Assembly (NCBI GenBank): GCA_964017235.1 | Contig: OZ024936.1 | Span: 95,454,537 to 95,518,536, forward strand | Direction: 5' to 3' | Origin: Sabellastarte sp. h YS-2021 | Taxonomy: Eukaryota; Annelida; Polychaeta; Sabellida; Sabellidae | Length of the DNA stretch: 64,000 nucleotides | Shown here: positions 58,269 through 64,000 of the stretch, piece by piece | How the letters are laid out: the number at the start of each line of letters is the position of its first letter | How positions within the stretch are numbered: position 1 is the first letter of the stretch | Notes under the pieces: generated by a model | What the model saw: only the letters and a program-made list of their open reading frames with translations | Databases searched by the model: none | What the model was told of the DNA's origin: nothing | Position numbers and translations under genes: made by a program

Positions 58269-58829
58269 CCATTATACATGTGTGTTTTAAACAATCTTGT
58301 ACTAATTGTGCTTGCTATAATGTTAAAGAATAAAAATTTTAAATCCCAATTTTCTATCCTTGGGTTTGGGGGAATGTGATTGCTTCATAATATAAGGAAA
58401 ACCGGAATCTAGACACATTTAGAACAGCAGTGCACAACACTGAGCCATTGTTATTAATTGAGAAATACTATTGATCTAATCAGCCATGGGGGAGATAAGC
58501 CACTGTGTGAATGTATTTATAGTCTTGTAATTGGATACCAGGGCGGATACTTTAATTTGTTGAAAGTGTATTTTTTCACTAGGTGGACAACCACTTCCTG
58601 TATCTGTGAGAAAAGTCTTTTTGTTGACACTAAATACTGGAAACAATCATTAAATCCTCATATAATACCTAAGACAAAAGGACTTGAGGAAAGTTAATAC
58701 CCTTACATGCCAAGTACAAATTCCTTTGACCAAACCTGCTAGCCCAGCCATAGACATCAAACAATACTTAAAAATAATTAAAATACCAAGTTACATTTGC
58801 AAAACATCTCATATTTCTTCTATCCACAG
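58269..58829. other. No gene recognised; possible intron
   Basis: AT-rich DNA between the LINE and a candidate splice acceptor at 58,828-58,829. Confidence 0.4.
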
Positions 58830-58979
58830 CTATTCCATGAACCACAGGAGATGTTCATCCAGACACAGTGGGGTTTTCCGGCCACTCCCGGATCGCCCTT
58901 AAACAAAGCACAGCTGTTTAAACAACACGGTGCCAAGAGAAAGCAGAATATAGATGTGGGGGTGTCATCTGTTAGCTGA
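58830..58979 (+). CDS. Candidate terminal coding exon of an unidentified host gene
   Basis: A good splice acceptor, TTTCTTCTATCCACAG, ends at 58,829. The following frame stays open for 49 codons and ends in TGA at 58,979. The peptide starts LFHEPQEMFIQTQW, has a central PATPGSPLNKAQLF and a basic KQHGAKRKQ stretch, and ends in VSSVS. Its composition (Q, P, K, mixed hydrophobics) is unlike the translated AT-rich DNA around it. No family was recognised and no transmembrane or signal features are present. A strong donor-like GGGTAAGT lies at about 59,022-59,029, after the stop, so an untranslated-region intron is possible. AATAAA lies near 59,338. The alternative is a chance open frame behind a chance acceptor. 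Confidence 0.4.
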   Translation, partial: LFHEPQEMFIQTQWGFPATPGSPLNKAQLFKQHGAKRKQNIDVGVSSVS

Positions 58980-59941
58980 CAGGATACTGGAAAATACACT
59001 TAGCTGTTTGCTGCTAGTCTTGGGGTAAGTTATGCATTGGTTAGTACATACCATTCTTACATAAAAGTGGATTTTTGTTGATGATGTTGGATCAAAAAGT
59101 TAGATCCTTTGGATTTCAATCTTAAGATAGGCTGGCAAAAAATTAACATGGACTAGGACTAGCCAGCTCATCATGAAATGATAAAGTTATACCAGCATCT
59201 GTGAATTAACTGTTACTGATTAAGTTTTGAAGATAAAGCCTTAAAACAAGTTTATTGAACAATGGTTTGACTTCTAGTTGACAATCCTCTTTAAGCTACA
59301 AATCATGGAGAAGACTATGTACATGTACACAAGTATCAATAAACAGACCTATATATAAGTACCATAAAAATGAGCTGTTGTTCCAATCTCACTCACCAGA
59401 GACTAATAAAGGTGAAGAAAGTAACTAATTCAACATAAAAAGAATTTCCTTCCATTACGATTGAAAGAGGAGATTGATGACGTTTTACATTCAATTAATT
59501 CATCACTATTCCGAGGGACTATTGAAATATATTGATTATTACACTCATAAAATATATCAAAGACCATACCTTGAGCCTTTGTAAATATAGTTCTTATATT
59601 GCCAGGGAAGTACATATATAAGGCCATACATGGACTATTTCCTATCTACATCATGGCTTTCTTGAACCTATTTAGTTCTGATCCACTCCTCATTTCAAGT
59701 TCTTTCGCCGTTTGTGTAATTTATGTGTACTGTATGATATTTGGAAAACAACCAGCCCTGAACTTTTAGAAAAAGCAGCCAACAATGCTGGAATATATGT
59801 ACTTAATCCTTTGATATACATGTATACAATAAGCACTAATTGAATATCAAATGTGTTATGTAAACTGCATTAGACAAGCACATCTTGTGTTTGAATAGTG
59901 TGATTTGAATATTATGGCACTAAAATGACGTGAACATACCC
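58980..59941. other. No gene recognised
   Basis: AT-rich DNA, possibly the 3' untranslated region or flank of the candidate exon at 58,830. No repeats were recognised. Confidence 0.45.
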
Positions 59942-60460
59942 TAAAGCTTCTCTTACATCCCATCGCATGTGTATACACACTTAAGTGTGCTGTAAATGTT
60001 GTTGAAAAAATATAAACGTAGCCTGGTAGTTTGGTAGTTCAGTTGCACGTGCAAACAGGTGAATTCTACCAACAAAAGTGTCACAACGTGAAGATCAAAG
60101 AACACTTTGCGACTAGCTACAGGTTGCACAGTGGGTTTATATACATGCAAGGTACACACGAGTGTGTCTTACAGCACGTGCAAACAATTTAAGTAAATGG
60201 GGAGAACCTGTGACACTTGCAAGGAAAATGCCCTTGTGCAAGTCTCTCGTAATTTACTCTTGAGACATGGATATGTTCGTAGTCATACTTGCGTGCATAC
60301 AGAGAAAATATGCATACCAATTTTCATTGCGGGGTCCGTGCAACCTTGATATTTTGTTATAAAATCTCAAGTGTAGCTTAAGTGTCCCTTGCAAGTCAGC
60401 CCATTTTTCTCTGTAACCAGGACGTACATGCATGTACAATGGGATGTAAGAGAGGCTTTA
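59942..60460. mobile_element. Complete MITE (519 bp) with terminal inverted repeats
   Basis: The left end TAAAGCTTCTCTTACATCCC and the right end, which reads TAAAGCCTCTCTTACATCCC in reverse, match at 21 of the first 22 bases. The interior is noncoding and rich in CATGCA/TGCAAG words. It is the same family as 46,939-47,438 and the cut copies at 15,041, 25,541 and 36,025. Direct target-site duplication is not obvious beyond a possible TA. Superfamily not assigned. Confidence 0.85.
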
Positions 60461-60829
60461 AGTATTGATTTCTAAAAAGCTTCATTTCTAAGCTTCATAG
60501 AAAGAGGGAGGTCATCAAAATATAACACATTCAGCATCAGAACATTATGAAAGGCAAGTCAGAAATATGACTCTTTAGATAGTTTCTTAAAGATCTGAAG
60601 TTGATTCATTCAAATCATTTTTTTACAACCTTAATAGTTTCAAACCCTATTGTAGCTGTGATAAACATATTTATAGATCTATTTCATAACAATAGTTTCT
60701 ACTAAGAGAGTACATACACAAATCAAAAATACAGTAATGTTAATATTTTCACTCCAGAGACAGACATTTTAACCCTATCTAATGTACAAGTTTCATTTGT
60801 ATTAGACAGTGCCAAGCCATGGTGTACAT
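60461..60829. other. No gene recognised; 3' flank of the C4-like gene
   Basis: AT-rich DNA on the downstream side of the minus-strand exon. No canonical AATAAA was seen on the minus strand close to the stop. Confidence 0.4.
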
Positions 60830-61299
60830 TCAATAGGTGCAGACCACACAGGCTATTTCATACCCCTGTGTATAAGGAGGACAAGGCAGGGCTCCGCATG
60901 CAGCTTGGGTTGTGTAAAACAATGCACCATTTTTGTTTGCATTTCCTCCTATAATCACCTCTGGATTGCCATCTAAGCACACATAGGTTGCCTTTTGGTA
61001 ATTATAAGCAGCAGTTACCAAGACACCTTCATACTCCTTGGTCCAGTTCTGAGGACAGGTGCGTCGGCCCGGTATCATCAGATGGTCCCCCCTCCCATCC
61101 ACATGGCACACTGCACATGGAGGGTCATTCTGTTTGAGAGAATTTTCAAAGCCTCTAATGTTCTCGTATTCCACCCCGTACATCCTACCACCACTTTCAA
61201 AGGCACCAGTCGTCACATTTGGCCACTCAGGGTCACTGTGCAAACATAAATAGTTCACTCCGCCCCCACGATGTGAGTAATGGGATTTGGCTGGATAAC
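60830..61299 (-). CDS. Short-chain collagen C4-like protein, 3' terminal exon
   Basis: This exon encodes about 156 residues of the C-terminal domain found in 'short-chain collagen C4-like' proteins. These are secreted, cysteine-rich, named after a sponge collagen and abundant in molluscs; their molecular role is not established. Landmarks in order are HRGGGVNYLC, DPEW, YGVEYE, PPCAVC, MIPGRRTCP, WTKEYEGVL, GGNANKNGALFY, CGALPCPPY and ACVVCTY before the stop. The domain normally starts earlier (a WGRTTCP-type region), so at least one upstream exon is expected. On the minus strand an acceptor CCATTTAG precedes the exon at 61,300-61,301, giving a phase-1 junction whose first complete codon is Tyr. 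The upstream exon should lie at higher coordinates but was not found before 64,000. All conserved cysteines expected in this part are present and the frame is uninterrupted, so it looks functional. Confidence 0.85.
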
Positions 61300-62636
61300 C
61301 TAAATGGTATTTTATTGAACATAGTAACATTTGTAAAGTAACCAATCATGCATCTTGACTTTGCTTTTTGAAGATGTATAATCAGAATTTTTGTTCAAAT
61401 GTCAAAGTTTATCCTGAATGAAGGTTCACTACATAATCGACATATTCACAATATTTTCATTTTTGAAAACCTACCACATGTTCCAGGAAAGGCCTTTTGA
61501 CTAAATAATAAGACACATGTACTTTGTTTTTTATGTTCACCTCTCCTCATATCAAATGACATTTGTGACCTTTCACTTTTACATAATGTATTAAAATCCA
61601 CCAAGAAAGGTGATCACATACAAAACTTGCAAATGAACTAAACCTGTGAATCAAGTTGAAAATAAACCCTTCCTATGTGTTGTTTTGACACTAAAACACA
61701 ACATCTCAGATGGCATCTATATCTTCAGCAAAAATTTTGAGAAGAATTAAAAAACAGCTGTCTTTTATATTTTGAAGGCTGTTTTTATACTGTTTACTTA
61801 TATGGACATTATATACAGTTTTAAGAAATTAAAATGAGAACAGTTTTAAAATATGAATATACACCAGTAAGATATTGTTAATCCTGATTGTCAAAGGATG
61901 TCTCTTCCATTTAGACATTGCAGTTTGAGTAAAACTATCCCTTCTAACATTTTCTTACATTTTTGCGATCAGAAAGTTTGATTTTTATAAGGGACGATAG
62001 GTAGGGAAGCTGGCTATAGTTTACAGAAAAAGTAATTCAAGTAATAAAAAAACACAAAAATAAGTAATTGTAAAAGACTTTACATTTTCAAATACTTCCC
62101 TGTGTTATTTACACCATTGCCTTGTTTTTAGCTACCCTTGTCACAAAAGTGTAAATTTTGTATCCAGAATAGCTTTCTTGATTAAAATATAGTTGTAGGT
62201 AGCCTAATAAGTTTGACATATATGAAAGTGGAATGGAAGGAAAATAACACTCTTGGCATTATACTGACAGAAATTACAGAACAACTTGACTAAACTTAAG
62301 TATTAAATATTGCATAATGTTTTTTAAAATTTAGTTCAGATCCAGTAGAAACTATATGTAATATGAACTAGTAACTACAAGTTCTTGTTTTAAAATTTGG
62401 TGCATTTTTACCATGTCATTAAAATAATGAGAAAATTATCTACATTTGAGTATTCTTTAATGCTTAATATTGAACACTATAATATGCAAGACTTTATCAT
62501 TATATTCATAAATACAACTTTTGAATACCATTGCCCATCATTCGATGACTTTATATGTTGCATTAGATATTATTTTAAATATTTTACATGAAGCATTAAA
62601 GTAAAGACAATAACGGGTTAACCATTACTTTTAACA
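61300..62636. other. Probable intron of the C4-like gene; nothing else recognised
   Basis: AT-rich DNA immediately upstream (minus sense) of the C4-like exon. No exon, SINE or TIR element was identified. Confidence 0.45.
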
Positions 62637-62690
62637 GTGCCTCAGTGGCCTAGTAGGGGCAGGTGTGACATCAGTTCACAGGCTGCCACT
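62637..62690 (+). mobile_element. Possible SINE family 2 head fragment
   Basis: The text CCTCAGTGGCCTAGTAGG matches the A-box end of SINE family 2 (CCTCAGTGGCCTAGTGG in the 63,399 copy, minus strand). Similarity fades after about 20-50 bp and there is no B box. The call rests on the A-box match alone. Confidence 0.4.
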
Positions 62691-62710
62691 ATCAATATAA
62701 TCTCATTTAT

Positions 62711-63075
62711 TGAAAGATATGTAACATATTAACCTTTCATTTCTATCTGCAGTGAAAGAAGTTGTTTTGGGTTGACAAATACCTTATTTTTCTGAGTTGT
62801 AACTGTTGAAAGGTATGTATTACATTAACCTTTCTTTCTGTCTGAGGTAAAAGAGGTTGTTTTGGGGTTGAAAAATACCTTATTTTCCTAAATTTTCAAA
62901 ATGAGCGACGGGTGTTTTTCACATTTAACTTTAAACAATTAGCAAATCTGTATGAAGGAAATTTTAAATACCATGACTGTCTTGAAGAAAATGCTGAAAG
63001 GTATGTAGGACATCAACTTTTCATTCTAAGTATTATATGCAGAAGAGGTTGCTTTTTGGTTGAATGTATTATATG
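62711..63075 (+). repeat. Degenerate ~95 bp repeat, three copies
   Basis: Units start near 62,714, 62,808 and 62,995 with TTGAAAG(A/G)TATGTA or GCTGAAAGGTATGTA. They run through a pyrimidine stretch (CCTTTCATTTCTATCTGCAG and variants) to GAAG(A/T)(A/G)GTTGTTTTGGGTTGA. The second and third are about 187 bp apart, with unrelated text between. Noncoding. Confidence 0.55.
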
Positions 63076-63385
63076 TAATATTATCTAGAGTTAGCAATAA
63101 AGATTTCATCTTTTGATTACCCTCATAGTATATAATCTTCCTTATTGTGTTGATCAAAAAGCTTTGAATTCAAGCAGCTACAAATTTAAATTCAAATATA
63201 TAACAATATGAGTAAAGGAATACATAGCATCAAAGTATGTCTACATGTCAGGAATAACATTGTTTATTTTGTGCTGCTGAGACATTATGACCTCATTAAA
63301 TAGGACTAAAACTGAGGCTTTTTGATTGATTTCTAGAATCCCATAGTATAATATCAAGATAACAGCATTGGCATTGAATGGATAG
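63076..63385. other. No gene recognised
   Basis: AT-rich DNA with no feature seen. Confidence 0.45.
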
Positions 63386-63398
63386 AAAAACCTTTCAG

Positions 63399-63547
63399 GT
63401 CAAAGTTGGGGTTTTACGTCCCGTTCAACAGCCAGGGTCATATTGGGACAGGTCCTCAGAATTGCCACTTGTGGGACTCGAACCCACAGTGGTGACAGCC
63501 TATGATTAGATGCCAAACTTGCTAACCACTAGGCCACTGAGGACCTT
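63399..63547 (-). mobile_element. tRNA-derived SINE, family 2, with intact A and B boxes
   Basis: On the minus strand it reads GGTCCTCAGTGGCCTAGTGG (A box) and GGGTTCGAGTCCCACA (B box). The tail side is seen on the plus strand as AAAGTTGGGGTTTTACGTCC. Perfect 13 bp target-site duplications, AAAAACCTTTCAG, lie at 63,386-63,398 and 63,548-63,560. The clean boxes and perfect duplications suggest a recent insertion. Confidence 0.9.
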
Positions 63548-63560
63548 AAAAACCTTTCAG

Positions 63561-63960
63561 AACAATTGGTACATGGTTCTCTTTGGACAGTGAGGAAACA
63601 AAATTTTTGAATATTAATGAAAAAATGAGTATAATAACTAACATCTTAAAATCATGGAAGCATAGGCATCTTACTTTAAAGGTAAAATAACTATTTTAAA
63701 ATATCTTGTTGTGCCACACATTTTACAACTGGCTTCAGTGCTGCCCTTAATAGAAATATACTGTGTGAGCTTGAATGAATGTTTTTTTACTTTTCCTGGG
63801 AAAACAAAAGGCACTTAATTTCGAAAAATACACTGGACTTAACATATGAACTGGATGACTTAAACATGATGTCTGTAAAGTACTTAGTAAGTATCTCATA
63901 TATGCAAACACTGTCACCTATCTGTGAGTTTGAAAACCTTCATAAGTTATAAGTTTCAAT
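63561..63960. other. No gene recognised
   Basis: AT-rich DNA with no feature seen. Confidence 0.45.
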
Positions 63961-64000
63961 GCTGAGGACCTGTTCCCATATGACTCTGGCTGTTGAACAG
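63961..64000 (+). mobile_element. SINE family 2, 3' part, running off the window
   Basis: The last 40 bases, starting CTGAGGACCTGTTCCCATAT, match the minus-strand reading of the 3' half of the SINE at 63,399-63,547. This copy is in plus orientation, lacks its tRNA head and continues past the window. Confidence 0.75.

Overview
The window looks like nuclear DNA of a marine mollusc, most likely a bivalve. The grounds are molluscan-style tRNA-derived SINEs, a CR1/L2-type LINE with an (ATT)n tail, a Ty3/gypsy integrase remnant, a DIRS-type element, an exon of the 'short-chain collagen C4-like' family that is expanded in molluscs, and an isolated BIR (IAP) domain, a family also expanded in bivalves. 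The organism call is inference. Almost everything here is repeat DNA. Only three stretches resemble host exons: BIR at 893-1165, an unidentified terminal exon at 58,830-58,979, and the C4-like exon at 60,830-61,299 on the minus strand.

Layout. 1-13,270 is a satellite domain. Arrays of a ~21 bp unit (core AGACAAAGCCCCATTAAA) alternate with a ~0.9-1 kb spacer block to give higher-order units about 2,179, 2,450, 1,895 and 1,507 bp apart. The left end (1-814 and 2,210-2,700) carries spacer sequence in the opposite orientation, and the BIR exon sits between these inverted pieces. 13,271-14,374 is a short non-repetitive stretch with a GC-rich block.

14,375-47,255 is one tandem array of a composite of transposons, present as one internally deleted copy (copy 0) and three nearly identical full copies of about 10.5, 10.5 and 10.9 kb. 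Each full unit holds, in order: a 1.2 kb DNA element whose terminal inverted repeats are arrays of a 20 bp palindrome (called PalTE here); an antisense tRNA-SINE; a broken 5'-truncated gypsy integrase remnant; a three-fold noncoding repeat; an AT-rich spacer; a 5'-truncated LINE; a ~290 bp spacer; and the left half of a MITE. All three internal junctions join the same MITE position to the same PalTE end. The left flank of the array is the native PalTE flank and the right flank is the native MITE continuation, so the single-copy ancestor can be read directly.

47,256-64,000 is a more ordinary region: SINEs with clear target-site duplications, a degenerate tandem repeat, a broken DIRS-type tyrosine-recombinase retroelement (~51.0-56.6 kb), a better-preserved LINE of the same family as the array copies (56,668-58,268), a complete MITE (59,942-60,460) and the two host-like exons. 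No operon-like or CRISPR-like system is present. The least ordinary structures are the PalTE palindrome-array ends, the four-copy composite array with its single shared junction, and the higher-order satellite.
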